A DNA stretch of 64,000 bases from Coprinellus micaceus (GCA_951394405.1 OX596338.1:4154001-4218000); one strand, 5' to 3'; counted from the stretch's first letter, positions 46,601 to 58,987 are shown. Program-made: numbers and translations. The notes: generated by a model from the letters alone, not told the origin.

Positions 46601-47833
46601 ATGTCGACCTCATCACTTGCAGCCAGTCAACGGGCGGCGAGAATGACACTGCAATCCCTCTATACCATTGTCCCGATCAGCTTCATCGTCATAGGTGAGA
46701 TTCCTTACCATTTTATACGCGTTTACCCCAGCGTGGGTGCTCATCGCGTCTTGGAAACTTTCAGGGATGCAGTGCGTTATGTGCATTTTCGGCCTAACCA
46801 TCTACTTCGAAGCACCCAAGCCACAGCGCAAAGGAAGACTGTCCTACGTCATCTGCAGCTGGCTCATCCTTGTCCTCTTCTCCCTATCCGAAACCGCCGA
46901 CGCCGTGCTAACGTTCAACGTGATGGCGAACTCGACATCCAACCTCGACGCGTTAAAACGCCTCAGGCCGCTGTACGAAGCGACGTGGTGGAGGATTGGC
47001 TCGTCATTTTGCTTGTTGCCCATTAATTGGTTGGGAGATGGGTTGCTCGTGAGTTCTACGCGTCGTCTTCGCCATCCCAGTGCCTGATACTATCGATCAG
47101 CTCTACCGCTGCTATAAAATGTGGAACGACCATGCTTGGGTGTGCATTCTCCCTGCCCTCGCCTTCGTAGGCTCCTGCGGTTTGTCCCGCCATACTCAAG
47201 CCCGTCAAAGGCTAATCCCCCAGCAGTCATGTCCATCGTCTCAATCGCCTTTCGAGTAATTCTGATGCACCACTCCTCCGCCGCTGTCACCTACAGTAAC
47301 ACCCTCAAGTCCTGGATCTTCCTCAGCATCTCCGTCAACGTCCTCATCACAATCCTCATCTCGTACCGCCTCTTCGTCGTCCGTCGTCAAAACGCCAACG
47401 TCCTATCCAAGGAGGACCTAAGCCTCTACTACGGCATCATCGCCATCCTCGTCGAGTCGGCCCTGCCGTTGACAATTGCTGGAATCGCGTTTGCTTGTCT
47501 GTCAAGTCCGTACGCTGACTCGGGAGGAGCGATAGTGGCGAGGAATATTGCGCTGATGTTGTGGTTCTCTCTCAGCGTAAGTATCGCTTCACCTCTCTGT
47601 GTTCCTTTTAGGTGACTCATGCAAGGTGGATTCTACAGGCACTGTGTCCCCAGATGATCATCTTCCGAGTGACAATCGGACGGTCATGGCACGTCAACCC
47701 ATTTCTCGGCGGACCAGCCAACGCCCTAGGCCATGGCGAAGCCTCAACAAGGCTTGAATTCAACCGAATGTCTGTCCGCGACTCGTCCAAGGGCGACGTC
47801 TCGGCGACCTCGATCAGCGCGTATCCGCTATGA
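46601..47833 (+). CDS. Seven-helix integral membrane protein, lineage-specific
   Basis: Exons 46601-46694, 46765-47048, 47101-47179, 47224-47576 and 47639-47833 give 334 residues. The first intron could also end at 46731 (37 nt). The 70-nt version was preferred for size and because it leaves one continuous first helix (IVPISFIVIGMQCVMCIFGLT). Further helices include YVICSWLILVLFSL, WVCILPALAFVGSC, IFLSISVNVLITILISY and IAILVESALPLTIAGIAF. The motifs LVESALP and MIIFRVTIGRSWH match the gene at 33.1 kb, and both have five exons. LLYRCYKMW before the fourth helix is typical of the large uncharacterised seven-helix group in mushrooms. The Ser-rich tail may be cytosolic. Function unknown. Confidence 0.85.
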
Positions 47834-48059
47834 TAACCCGTCCAGTCCTTCGCTCACATTCCTTTCTTCCCCTGGTCCCTCCGACTCCCTCCTTTCGCCA
47901 CTATCATTATTCTCTTTGGAATGCTTGTATCTTCGTCGTTTTCAATTCGGACATTCTCTCGGGGCACACCGTCACGCATCAATTATTAACATATGATAAA
48001 CGTTAAATCTACCCCGGACCCATAGCCCTCGCCAGCCTGCCCCAACTGACGATTCTAGG

Positions 48060-49628
48060 TCATTGCGGCGCTTGCTCGTATATTCGGATCGAAGCAATGT
48101 CGAAGTAAGCATCCTTGAAATGTTCTGGGTGGCGGTTGACGAAATCTACAGTCGATCCAAGGGAGTGGGGTTGTCAGCAGAAAAGCCTGAAAGGAGGGTG
48201 TAGGCGTACCTGTACAGGTCAACGGGCACCCGGTCGATGGGTACGTCGGACTTGCCCAGTCGCCACCTACACGGCGAAAATGTCAGGGCAAAGGACTGCA
48301 GGCTATAGGGTCTGGCGAGCAACGCACAAAGGTTGAGGTTGAGGATAATATGGTGGTCGGTAAAGTGTTTCGTCATGTCGCAGGTCGTGTTGGGGAAGTA
48401 CGCCACTGGTGTGCCCTGATGAGGAAGTGTATTAGTTGCCTTCGATGAAGTACCCCTGGAGGGCGGAGCTGGGCAGAGGCAGAGGAAAAGCTTACCCAAC
48501 TATCCGTATATAGCTTCACCATCCCCTCCCTGATGGACGGTGGTACGTTCTTACCCTTCCTGTCCCAGAACCAGATCTTGATCAAGTCCGTTCTTCTTTC
48601 CAGAGCGAACCTGCCAGGCGCCGTAAATGGGCCATGAGTCACAAGACGTTGTAGAACGGAACCGAGCAGGGACGTACCAACCACCACCGTTCGCGTTGAA
48701 ACTCGAGCCAAAACTCTCTGCCATCGGGAACTGGACATTACACCCTCCCTCACAGTTGTTCGACGCCGATGTTCCTGTTTGGGTGCGATTGGCCGGCATC
48801 GTACATCCTAAAGCGTTCGAAGCTCGTTCAGCAACTGAATATTCAACGGCGTAGTTCGAACAAGGAAAAGGGAGCTAGAGTCGCATACCTGGGGTGGTGT
48901 GTAGGCTGGCTAAGTTCGGGGACTTCCCGTAGACACCTTCCACGATGTCTACCTCTCCCTTGAGTGCGCGGCGAGACAGTCAGTATGTTGGTGCGGGCTA
49001 GAGGAGAATGGCGTACCCCTGTTGGCCAGTCGGTGGGCTTTGTCTCCCATATGGCGGGCCACGTCCTGGTAAGTGGGGTTCAGCGACCCAATTAACGCCA
49101 ATCGGAGAAGGTTAAGCTTCCGAGACGTACCCACATCCTTCAGGCATATGCCTGATATCAAACCTGTGGAACGACATATCCTGAATCAGGGTACGGCGCA
49201 CGAGGAAGGAGAGACCCAAACGCACACCGCGACATGTGTCGTATACGAATTTTGCGTCATTATCCGCACTGAATTCCTCCCTGCGTCCCCTGCGTCCAGC
49301 ACCGTCGTATAATCCGCACGGAGTATGAAGGAGTCCGGGGTGGCGTAGGTGAGGTTGAGAATCCTTGAGGATTCCTTGTCTGTGTAGTTTCTGTTTCAGA
49401 TTTGAATTCGAGCTCATCGAATCTCAAACGAATTTAAGGGAGGTGTGCATAGAGAGTGGAGACGTACGCTCGACCATAGCTGTAGTCCGGCACGGGAAAC
49501 CAGATGAACTTATCGTAGAAAGCTGAGCCAACGATGGCTTCTGATATTGTGTACGTTGGTCCATGCTCAGGTGGGGGACAGAGGCGCAGAGCCAGACAAA
49601 GGAGATGAAAGAGCGTAGCCATGGCCAT
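48060..49628 (-). CDS. GH16 endo-beta-1,3(4)-glucanase, secreted, copy 1
   Basis: Ten exons (49468-49628, 49226-49390, 49131-49163, 49017-49065, 48889-48958, 48678-48807, 48496-48610, 48328-48415, 48210-48266, 48060-48145) give 317 residues. A hydrophobic N-terminus (LFHLLCLALRLC) is a likely signal peptide. The catalytic motif GEVDIVEG puts the nucleophile at Glu138 and acid/base at Glu143. Other family landmarks are FDIRHMPEGCGTWPAIWE, NANGGGW, IKIWFWDR and GTPVAYFPNTTCD, close to the Phanerochaete Lam16A type. It should cut beta-1,3/1,4 or beta-1,3/1,6 glucans outside the cell or in the wall. The next gene upstream is a tandem copy in the same orientation with identical sizes for exons 2-9. 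The first ATG was used; a second lies two codons later. Confidence 0.93.
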
Positions 49629-50238
49629 TGTAGGCGGGTGTTAGCGGGGAAAGAACTGGTCAAAGTTGAGCCGTCTTGAGTATAAGAATGCGTCCGCCGC
49701 AAGTTCGAGCGGTCTTCTTCCTCCCTGTCGAAGCCTGTACATAGATATGATTAGGTACCGAAGCGTCGAGGGCACTTCTCCCAGGTTCTCCCTCCGGGTC
49801 CACAAAGAGACATTCTGATTAGTATCAGTTCATTCGTTATTGGTCGCCTTGCAGATTTTGACAGAACTTTGACCTCTTCTCGTAGGAGAAGGCTAGAAGT
49901 TCGAGAAGACGTGGAAGCAATACATCCGACGACCTGAGAGAGTCTACATACGGCGATTGCAGAACATCACTGGGAAGGGAGCCGCTTGAGGCTTTTCTCC
50001 GAAGATCCACACTACATTTAATTTGTTGCCTTGTTCAACCAGTCGGCCAGCGGCCAGCCAAGGAACGAAGATTTAAGCGCTCACCAGGAGCGCAGAGGGA
50101 CGAGACAACCCGACCCCGCATTGGGCCCGCCCCTGTGAAACACAACTTCAAGCAGGAGCAGCCAAGCGGAAGGATAAGGATTATATTGCACTGTACTGAA
50201 CATCGTCTCAACAAAGGTTCTCCAGGCGCAAAAGCTCA
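49629..50238. other. Spacer between the tandem GH16 genes
   Basis: It holds the promoter of copy 1 and the 3' flank of copy 2. A TTAAGCGCTC variant of the dispersed motif lies near 50073. Nothing else was recognised. Confidence 0.45.
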
Positions 50239-51786
50239 TCACGCCTGCTTATAGATGCGCACTGCGGCGATATCAAAGTATGCGTCCTTGAAGTAATCTG
50301 TGTTCTTGTTGACGAAATCTGGGGGACATGAGGGAGGATCGTCACTACCACCGACATAGGTGACTTGACTCCACGACGTACCCGCACACGTCGACGGGCA
50401 CCCGGAGGATGCATATGCTGGCCCTGCCCAGTCACCACCTGTGGACGGCAAGTCAGAGTGGATACTCAGTAAGGCGAGTCGAAGTAACGGGTTGCAAAGT
50501 AAGTCGACGGGAGACGTACAGAAAGTCAGGTTGATGATGAGGTGGTGGTCAGTGAAATACTTCGTCATGTCGCAGGTCGTGTTGGGGAAGAAGGCCGCTG
50601 GCGTGCCCTGATTGAAGACACATTCAGCCACAGGTACGCCGGAGGGTGAACTTGGAAGGCCGAGTGAAATACTCACCCAACCGTCTGTATTCAGCTTTTC
50701 GGTCGGGTTACTGATAAACGCAGGCACGTTCCCTGCCTTCCTATGCCAGAACCACATCTTGATGAAGTTCGTCCTTCTCTCCAGAGCGAACCTAATTAAT
50801 AGATCATTCAGTGAGAAGGCGGGATGCTATTCCACGCGAGACCGACCATCCGCCACCGTTCTGATTGAAGCTGGGACCAAAGCTTTGCGCTGTCGGAAAA
50901 CGGACATTACATCCACCTTCGCAGTTGTTTGAAGCGGAGGCTCCGCTCTGAGTGCGATTGGCCGGCATGGTGCACCCTACAGCCATTGGGTTTGCTCAGT
51001 ACCCACTTCATCTCGGAGAAGGCAATAGTAGCATACCCGACGTGGTGTGTAGGGTGGCCACATTGGGCGGCTTGCTGTGGACGCCTTCCAGGACGTCTAC
51101 CTCCCCCTTCAGGTGGGGATGTAAAGGTTAAGGGCTTCTTCGTACAATTCAAATGGAAGCAACGATCCACTCACACCGGTAGGCCATACGGAAGCCTTGG
51201 TTTCCCAAATCGCAGGCCAAGTTCTGGTCCAATCCTCATAAGCATGCGATCATTGGAAGGGATCCACAGCGTTCCATGTAAAATGTGTGTCAAGTCACGT
51301 ACCCACATCCCTCAGGCATATGCCGAACGTCAAATCTAGAGACGAGATAAGCATTCCGCCAGGCCATAGAGGGAAGTGAGATTGATACTAACACGGCGAC
51401 GTGCGTTGTATACGAGTTGTTCGTCCTCATGCGCACGGAGTTGCGACCTACTCCAGTGGGGTCGAGAACCGTCTTGTAATCCGCACGAAGGATAAAGGTA
51501 TCCGGCGACGCGTAGGTGAGATTAAGCCGCTTGGAGGTTTCCTTGTCTGTGTAATTCCTTTTCGAATGGAACCAAACGTTAGGTTATTGCTCGGCGAGCT
51601 ATATTATGCTGGGACGAAAGGGAGGCGGGCGTACACTCGACCATGGCTGGGATCAGCCGCATAGAACCAAATGAACTTGTCATAGAACGCAGGCCCAATG
51701 ATGGCCTCTGAGAGGGCGTAGTTGGCCCCAAGAACAGCTGGAGCATAGAGGTATAGAAGCACGAAAATGAGAAAGTATGTCTGCAT
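50239..51786 (-). CDS. GH16 endo-beta-1,3(4)-glucanase, secreted, copy 2
   Basis: Ten exons (51635-51786, 51393-51557, 51303-51335, 51175-51223, 51037-51106, 50847-50976, 50677-50791, 50520-50607, 50382-50438, 50239-50318) give 312 residues. A clear signal peptide (MQTYFLIFVLLYLY... cut near VLG-A) starts the protein. GEVDVLEG carries Glu135 and Glu140. Conserved stretches are FDVRHMPEGCGTWPAIWE, NQNGGGW, IKMWFWHR and GTPAAFFPNTTCD. Exons 2-9 have exactly the same lengths as in copy 1, so duplication kept the gene structure. Introns differ in sequence and length, so the duplication is not very recent. A TATAAAG box lies 73 bases upstream of the ATG. Role as for copy 1; different substrate preference is possible but not visible. 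Confidence 0.93.
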
Positions 51787-52800
51787 GGGAAACGAGTATG
51801 AGCTGTCGGTCGATCAGGGGTTGCTTGTGAAGAAGATCCACTGGAGCATACGCACTGTCTTTATAATGGGCGATTCGACCATGAATATAGTGGGTAGGGT
51901 GGAGATCCTTGGGTCACCTGCAGAGGGTTCCCCCCTACTGCCAATCGCAGTGCCTAGTTATCATCAGACTGCGAAGCGTCGAAGAGTGGCTTTGACATGA
52001 AAGAACACGCTGATTGGTACCAGCCCCCCACCCGTCAGCCTGGAGGTGCACTTCAACTGTTCTCGGAGAAACTCATGGATAGAAGCGGCCAAGACCTCAA
52101 ACCCTGACCCTTAGAAAGATTTACAGCGGTGATCGCAGAGACCAACCCTGCAAGCAACCCTTGGACCTTGCTTCCAGCTGCAATCTACAACCAGACTCTT
52201 ATCCTGTCTCACTGTTAGCAACTTCAGAGATCGAAGCACCGGTGGCAGCGACACACTCACCAGTATGATAGAGCCAAGTCCCTCGATCGGGTCTACCCTC
52301 CAAGGTCAATCAGGCCATTTGCAAAGGAGAATGAGGAAGGACGCCCTGGAGTAGAGGTACGTGCCAAGACGCACTGAGAGGCATTAAGCAATGCCTTATC
52401 TGGGGACGATGGCTCTCCGATCTGGGACGGCCCGCACATGATACCGTCGGGGTGATGCATGTATCTGGAGGCGAAGGAACCCTGTGTTCAGCACACAAAA
52501 CCACCATCGTTCGAGAAATCATAACGCGGTACACAGACAGACATCATCTACCACACTGGAACACATCTCCACGAAGGCTTCGACAACACACCTTCTACCC
52601 TTCTTCCGCCCTCCTAGTCCCACCAGCCACTGCCCGGGCTTGCTACCCTCAAGCCTCGAGTAGAAGCCATCCAGTTCATGCGAACAAACTGGGATCGACA
52701 GGCAGACTAGGGTGTAAAGGAAACATAAACTCCTGGGGCCGAGTGAACGGCGGCAGGAAACGATTCGGGAATCACGAAACAAAAAGGGAGAGATGGGGGC
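51787..52800. other. Intergenic region
   Basis: It contains the promoter of the second GH16 gene (TATA at 51859) and then sequence without recognisable genes up to the transporter's stop codon. Confidence 0.45.
51859..51865 (-). promoter_or_regulatory. TATA box of GH16 copy 2
   Basis: TATAAAG on the minus strand, 73-79 bases upstream of the ATG at 51786. Confidence 0.45.
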
Positions 52801-54850
52801 TTAGGTCGCGTTCGCGGCGTCTTGGGTGGGAGAGGAAGGAGTGGAAATGGCCTCCTCGTCGGTCAAGTCGCCGACTTTGCCCCATGCGCGAAGTTGCTCG
52901 CCGTAGCGGATCGTGACCCAGAGAAACCTGATCACGAGGTTGGTCAGCAGGGTGTTCGGATGATGACACGGATGGGAAACGTACCCGAACCCAACCAACG
53001 ACAGCAAGCCACTAACAACATTGGTGACCAAGGGCCCAAAGTTATCGATCATGGGCAGGATACCAGCGACCAAGCAGCCCATGATAACCGAGCGGAACGA
53101 GCTGCGGTTCCATCACACGTCAGCTGAGGCAGGGAATAGTGAACTTCGACTCACTTGTTGGCCGCCGTCCCCTCCGCGCTCCTCTTCTGCATAACGTCCA
53201 CAATGTACGTCGTAGGCGGGGTTAGCATGATATCCACGCCGATCCCGTTGACGAACAGACAGGTGAGGAACACGGCCAGTCCCCAAGTTCTATCCGCGAT
53301 ATAGGTAGTCGAGATGCCCGTGATAAACATGGACGTGGGGACAAGGGGGATCGCATAAAGCGCTGCACGGAGGCGGTCCTCAGGGTACCATACTCCACCG
53401 CGCTTGCGGCGGTAGCGGACGACTATCCAATCTGAGAGGCGGCCAGCGAGTGGGGCTCCAACTGATTATGAGAATTAGGGGCCAGACTCAGGTTGAGTAA
53501 AGAACATAGGAGACGTACTCATGTTGCCCAGGCCAGCTGGGAGGAAGCATGCACCAATGATAGCCTCATTCGAGATCCCATACTTGTCTCCAATGGTGTA
53601 AGCGATGGGTACGAGGAGCACTGATAAATGGCATCCATGTCAGCGGAGAGAATGAGAAGAGAGATGGAGCGCGTACCGTAATCGGTAAGCAGGACGAAAA
53701 GCCCGGCGAAGCACTAAGCAGCCGACATTGTTAGAGTTCTGGACTGACAGGAACGTTGTCGAAATGGGTGACGTACGACAAAAAGTAGATTCGGGCTCTT
53801 CAGCAACCAGAGGGGCGCAAAGGGATTGAGAAGTACTGGGAGTTTGTCTTTGACCCTCGCTCCCCACACTCGCTCCTCGACTCCGTCGTCATTACTGGTG
53901 GACTTTCCCTTGCGCTTCGCCAAGTTAGCTTTGTCGATACCTCTCTCACCTGGGTGGCTCGTCTCCGGGAGGAACATAGCCAGGACAAAGAATATGAGGA
54001 GCGCAGAGAGGCCGATGGCAGCTTGGAGAACCCGCCAGGATGAGTAATGGGCCGCGAAGCCTCCAATGAACGGGGCAATGGCTGGGCCGAGTAGGACGGC
54101 CTATTCACACCCCTTCAGTTGGCCATCGAAGTAGTTCGGCGGAGGATGACTCACGGAGTAAAAGATGCCCATCGCTGTACCCCTCTCTTCGACCTTGTAT
54201 ATATCTCCGATAACCCCGGCTCCAACGCTAAACCCAGGTGAAGTGCCGAACGCTTGGATGAACCGCCAAATCATGAGCTCGGGGACGGTACGAACGCCTG
54301 CAACGACAAATGAACCAAGGATGAGAAGAGGGAGAAGCGTGAGGTAGATTGGCCGGCGTCCATCTGACGAAAGATTGAATTAGGGTGGGAGGACTTGGGG
54401 GATGATGGTGGCGAGTGTACGAACAGTAAGTGGAATAGGACGACGCGGTAAGACCTCCCATCGAGGCGCCAAAGATGGAAACGCTAACAGCCATGCTGAA
54501 CGGGTTACGAATCAGCCCGGCCCAAGTTCACTCAACCACGAGGCGCTCACCTTACGACTGGACCGGTTGTGTTTAAATCCTTCGAAATTTGGGGAATGCA
54601 TGGGATGAACGTTCCGCCAATGAACACTGAAGACCACACCGTTCTTCAGCGAGTGTCCCATCGACAGCAATACGTAGAACTCACATGGGATGATACCGCA
54701 GAACGACACCATTGCAACAATCCATTTCTTCTGCCTGGACGAGAACCGGTCGTAGACTAGCTCATGCGGAGCGGGTTGGGAGTGCAGAAGGGGCGTCGTC
54801 TCTGTGTCCCCTCCATTTCGCGTGCTGGTGGTAGGTTCGTCCACCGCCAT
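52801..54850 (-). CDS. Major facilitator superfamily transporter, DHA1 type
   Basis: Ten exons (54685-54850, 54551-54626, 54425-54495, 54155-54363, 53777-54100, 53677-53713, 53519-53620, 53155-53461, 52985-53101, 52801-52927) give 511 residues in frame. The soluble N-terminus (TETTPLLHSQ) leads to helix 1 with LFIGGTFIPCIPQISKDL. The loop 2-3 signature is STYYGRRPIY. WRFIQAFGTSPGFSVGAG and a GPAIAPFIGG-type motif in helix 5 are as in drug:proton antiporters with 12 helices. A charged central loop (RKGKSTSNDDG) separates the halves. The tail is acidic. It probably exports or imports a small molecule across the plasma membrane; the substrate is unknown. The nearest genes are GH16 enzymes, but no biosynthetic partners are present. 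Confidence 0.92.
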
Positions 54851-55623
54851 GTCTTCGGTTTCAAAGTCACCAAGATTGTGACAAAATACGAGCTACTGGG
54901 ACAGGAAGGGGAAATGAGTCAGATGTCGAGTCGAAACCGAGCTTGGTCACTTTTGTACCCACAGGGGCAGAAGATGCTGATCACTGCGGATTGCGGTGAC
55001 ATTCTAATTTCTGTCGGAATCAACCATGCCCCTTCTATACCTCCGGGGATAGCATGCCTCGAAACCCATGCCAGCCCATGCCTTGGATGAAGGGGACGGG
55101 AATACAACGGAAATAGGAGCAAGCATGACGTGACGCATGACGGCGTGTGCCGGGGCTTTGGGCGGCGCTTCAATCCGATTCGGTGATGCCGTCGAATAAG
55201 CGCCCATCTCAAGAGTTGACGGACACTTCACCCGAACGATCGTGGATATATACCACCTGTCCTACGATTCTACCTAGGTTAAATTTTAAGTAGTGAACCC
55301 GAGGCAGGCCAAGAGACGGAGGGAGGAGAAGTGCTGAACTTGAACCGGCAAGAACAGATGCTAGGGACCTAGATACTTCAATCCTAGTTGCTCCCGGGTG
55401 GTGTCGCCGCCTGAACGAATTCGGTTCTTCAACCCAGGCAGTACAGAATTCTATAATTAGTCTACGGTGATATACAGTTAGAAGCAGCTGATAAATTCGG
55501 GATATCACTGAATCGAGTAAATAGAATCGTGTCCAGGAATACGTAAGAACTTATCACTATGATCGGTGGGTGCGCCAGATGGTCCAACTTCACTAGCGGG
55601 TGTTTCTCCGGTGCTCGGCAGGG
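54851..55623. other. Intergenic region
   Basis: Upstream of the transporter. One TAAGCGCCC motif lies at 55197. No gene was recognised; short open frames lack features. Confidence 0.45.
55197..55205 (+). promoter_or_regulatory. TAAGCGCCC motif
   Basis: Exact copy followed by A, 347 bases upstream of the transporter ATG (minus strand). Confidence 0.5.
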
Positions 55624-58018
55624 TCAGGCGTTGCCTGAGTGGGCAGTACCTGCACTATGAATCAGGGGTGGAATAACGCGCTCTCTTGTAAGGATAGCAA
55701 GAAGGATGGAGGTGGAACGACGAGGAGGACGATTTCGAAGTGGGATCCACGAGTCTTCCTCCTGGACTATCGGCGCGGCACCCTCGTGAGGCCCCCCACG
55801 TTCAGATCCTATCAAGATTTCTGTGAGATCGGCGAACACCGGGTTCCCAATATTCGCAACTGTATCGGAGAATCCAAGGGCGCGAACATCGATGAGCGTG
55901 TCCAGGAGGAAAGCTACCACACCCCTCTTATTTTCGTCCCCGAAAGAGAGGACCTCGTCTTGGATGGCTGGGTACCGCTTTTTACACTCCTCGAAGACTT
56001 GAGCTGCCACGCTGTCGAGGTTGTGGATGGCGCCGAAGGGATTGTAGGGTTTGGAACCTAATTCGGGTGAAGATTAGGGACCAACGATATCACTCATCGC
56101 AAGTGAAGGGCCGTACCACGTAAAGTTCGCAGGAGGTCGGTCCCAAAGAGGTAAAGTAGCAGGGCGCTGGCAAATGTCCCAAGACCACCCAGCATCGCGA
56201 GACCACTGAGCACTGTTTTACTTCTGAAGTCCTGAATGACGATCCATTCGCCCTCGTAGTCGTCGTCTGCCGTTATCCTCATGGTTCCGAGGAATGGCTG
56301 AGGGTCGTCGCTGGCGGGATATGGGGAGGTGTAGGCAATGTCTGACACCATAAACGTTTGGAGTGCCTAGGGGTCAAGTATCGAGTGAGTATCACACAGA
56401 TAGCGATCAGGCAATGTCAGACGTACCCCACCCATCCCGAAGGTAGAAGCCCGGAGAGACTCTTGTCGCTGTCTGATCTTGGGGGTGGCCACGGACAGAA
56501 TACTTGTACCAGGGAAGAGTGGGGTTGGACGAGTTGAACGCAAGACTTCCACGATGTCGTCCGTATGGGCTAGATATACCTGGACAGAATTGTCTATGGC
56601 CCAATTTGTTCCAGCTAAATGGTCGCCGTCCTCTCGACCAATCAAGGCGCTGAAGTTAACACGTAGGGAGAGATCTGGCCGAAGAAAGCGGCTCTGGTAA
56701 ATGTCATCGAATGTGGCGCCGCCTAGATAGCAGACCTCCACCGGTTAGCAAACAGAACTGGGTATCTTTTACACAGGAAGATGCCCACTCACCGGTACCT
56801 GGATGAGTAGAAATGTCTGCAAAGGTTGGCCCTCTGCAACGGAATACTACGACTTCCATCGGGTGGTTCAGATCGAGACGGGGTTCATACGATCGGCACA
56901 TCGAGCTGTCGGTATGTCTGAGAACCTCCGTCGCGTTGATAAGAGGGGACGAGCGTCGTGGCCCATTCTTCCAGCCCTGCCAACAAGATCTTCCCGTAAG
57001 CGAGAGGTTGGTATTCCATATTAGAATTACTCACGACCACCAAATTCCAGATGATAGGACGAGAGTTTCGGATGCTGGGAGGCAGGGAGGAGCCGGAGGC
57101 GCGAACCTCCCTGGTTGGTGTCAGACCCATCTCCACGATCGGAAGCACCAATGCTTGGTAGGCGCCGAGGATCACGAGTCCGACAATGACACCAACTGTA
57201 AAGAATCCACGGACTTTAGATATCCAGGACTCGCCGCTGGATCACGAGTTAGTTCGCGGATAAGCGATCGGGGCTTCAATACTCACGGAACTTTCTCCTC
57301 CCAAGGCTTAGTTCCTAACAGGGCTCTGACCGCGTAGCGAATCTTGGAAGAGAGGCGACCTTCCTGATTTTCATCACCAGTAGGGAGTTGAATGTAGGTT
57401 GTAGGCCGCCAGAGGGGCTGGGAAGCGGACGCAAGGTCGAGCACCTTCAAGAGCATCGTTGCCAGGAGGAAAGTTAAAAAGGCAATATAAGCCGTCAGGC
57501 TTGCTATGTCCCGCTTCGAAGTCCAGCGAAGCTCTACACCCTCGGCCGATTTCCAGGCCCCGAAGATTACGACTAGAGTGAGCGCATCTAAGACGGTTGT
57601 CAGTGACGCGATGGTTAATACAAAGTCAGGGACTTGACTCACAGGCGGATTCCACGAGAGTGAGGACAAAGTCGATGACCAATGGGATAGGGACGAGACG
57701 GGGGCCGAGTGCTCTGTAGATGGAGAGGGTATGAGCCATCTGTGGACCTACCGACTCGAAAAACCAGATCAGAGGGATTGCCGCTTACATTAGAGAATGG
57801 TGAACAAGCACGATGCACTGGCAAAACAGGGCCAAACCGAGAGCTACGTTGGCAGGCCATATTTCGCCCTCCACTATGTCCCACAAGTTCCTGCCGCCAA
57901 CTACACAGTAGAAGGAGGTAAGGAGCAACCCTCGGAGACAATAGAGTCGGAGCGAAGGGTCTATGAAGAGCTTGGGCGTGTATCTCTTGACGAAATCGAG
58001 GGCAATAGTGAGAGACAT
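55624..58018 (-). CDS. Multi-pass membrane protein, eight-exon family, copy B
   Basis: Exons 57789-58018, 57643-57713, 57287-57587, 57035-57236, 56793-56976, 56427-56722, 56117-56366 and 55624-56057 give 655 residues. It matches copy A at 38.2 kb over its whole length: PSLRLYCLR near the start, ALGPRLVPIP, KPWEEKVP, IVEMGLTP, IIWNLVV, PGTSILSVAT, GEWIVIQDFRSKTVLSGL, LLRTLRG, SKPYNPFGAIHNL and VVAFLLDTLIDV. All seven intron phases agree. Helices are FCQCIVLVHHSL, YIAFLTFLLATMLLKVL, VGVIVGLVILGAY and FASALLLYLFG. Its C-terminal tail is longer. A TATAAG box lies 54 bases before the ATG. The family was not recognised and looks restricted to mushrooms. Confidence 0.85.
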
Positions 58019-58071
58019 GTTGAGACTGGATCGAATGTGTGTTGGTCTTTTCCAGTAGCACTTTCCTGACT

Positions 58072-58077
58072 CTTATA
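58072..58077 (-). promoter_or_regulatory. TATA-like box of membrane protein copy B
   Basis: TATAAG on the minus strand, 54-59 bases upstream of the ATG at 58018. Confidence 0.4.
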
Positions 58078-58335
58078 GCGGCTAAGACGCAAATCTAAGC
58101 CGTATGAGAGGGTCGTATGTTTAGGAGTGTGGGCGTCCTGCGCTTTGTTTTCCATTTCTGTTTGGTTTTGTGGGTGAGCCTATCGACTTTCATGAAATGA
58201 AGTAACCCACCTTACAGCCGCACAGTGGGCGCTCGTATCATCGGATTCGATGCAGCCTGAAACACCTGTCAAGCAGGTCACAATTGCCTTTGCAGTGCAA
58301 TGTGTATGCGATAACGCATGGTGCCGATAAGGGTT

Positions 58336-58344
58336 GGGCGCTTA
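58336..58344 (-). promoter_or_regulatory. TAAGCGCCC motif
   Basis: Exact copy on the minus strand followed by A, 318 bases upstream of membrane protein copy B. Confidence 0.5.
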
Positions 58345-58987
58345 ATGGTTAACCTAGCATCGCTCCGTTGCTAAATACGGTTGACCTTTTGTCCAGGGTT
58401 CCGCGCAACCATGAATGGATGAGGTCGGCGGTGGGCGTAACTTGCCACCGTTGTTGTTGGGCCGGAACCACGCATGGATACCATGATGAACCCAGGATGG
58501 CCTTATCGATTCCCTCACGACGCCAGCGGTGCTTCAAACGGTAGAGTATGCAAACTCCTAGACTGAAACGAGTCAGGGAAAGCTGTGACGGAGAGAGCAG
58601 GGCACACTACCCGACACGAATTCGAGGCGGGGTGCGTAACATGAGCGGGTCCCGAGTGCGAGAACAAGGGAGAGAGTAGGAAATGCGAGCTGGGAGGGTC
58701 AAGGGCGAAGTGACGACGCGATGGATGCGTTCCGGAGTCAAAGTGATCGCGGATCTGCCAAAGGCCCAGCTCCATACAGCCAACCAGAGGGCAAAACGAC
58801 TGGGCTTTGCGGCGCCGACGGCGCACTCAGGCTACAAAGCGAAGTGCAGGGACCATTGAAAGATGCTGAATGCGATAGAATATGGTGGTACAAATACATC
58901 CGACGGGCTCAAGCGCTCAAGGGCCCGATCCATAAGTCATAAACTCAGAAATGCAAATAGATAGCGGTCAAACAGCCGTGGCACACC

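Larger units (their letters stand above)
58019..58987. other. Intergenic region
   Basis: Promoter of copy B (TATAAG at 58072-58077) with a TAAGCGCCC motif on the minus strand at 58336. The remainder holds nothing recognisable. Confidence 0.45.

Noticed and set aside
46695..46731. 37-nt first intron in the seven-helix gene
   Set aside because: Shorter than any other intron here; a 70-nt alternative ending at 46764 keeps the same frame and gives one continuous first helix.
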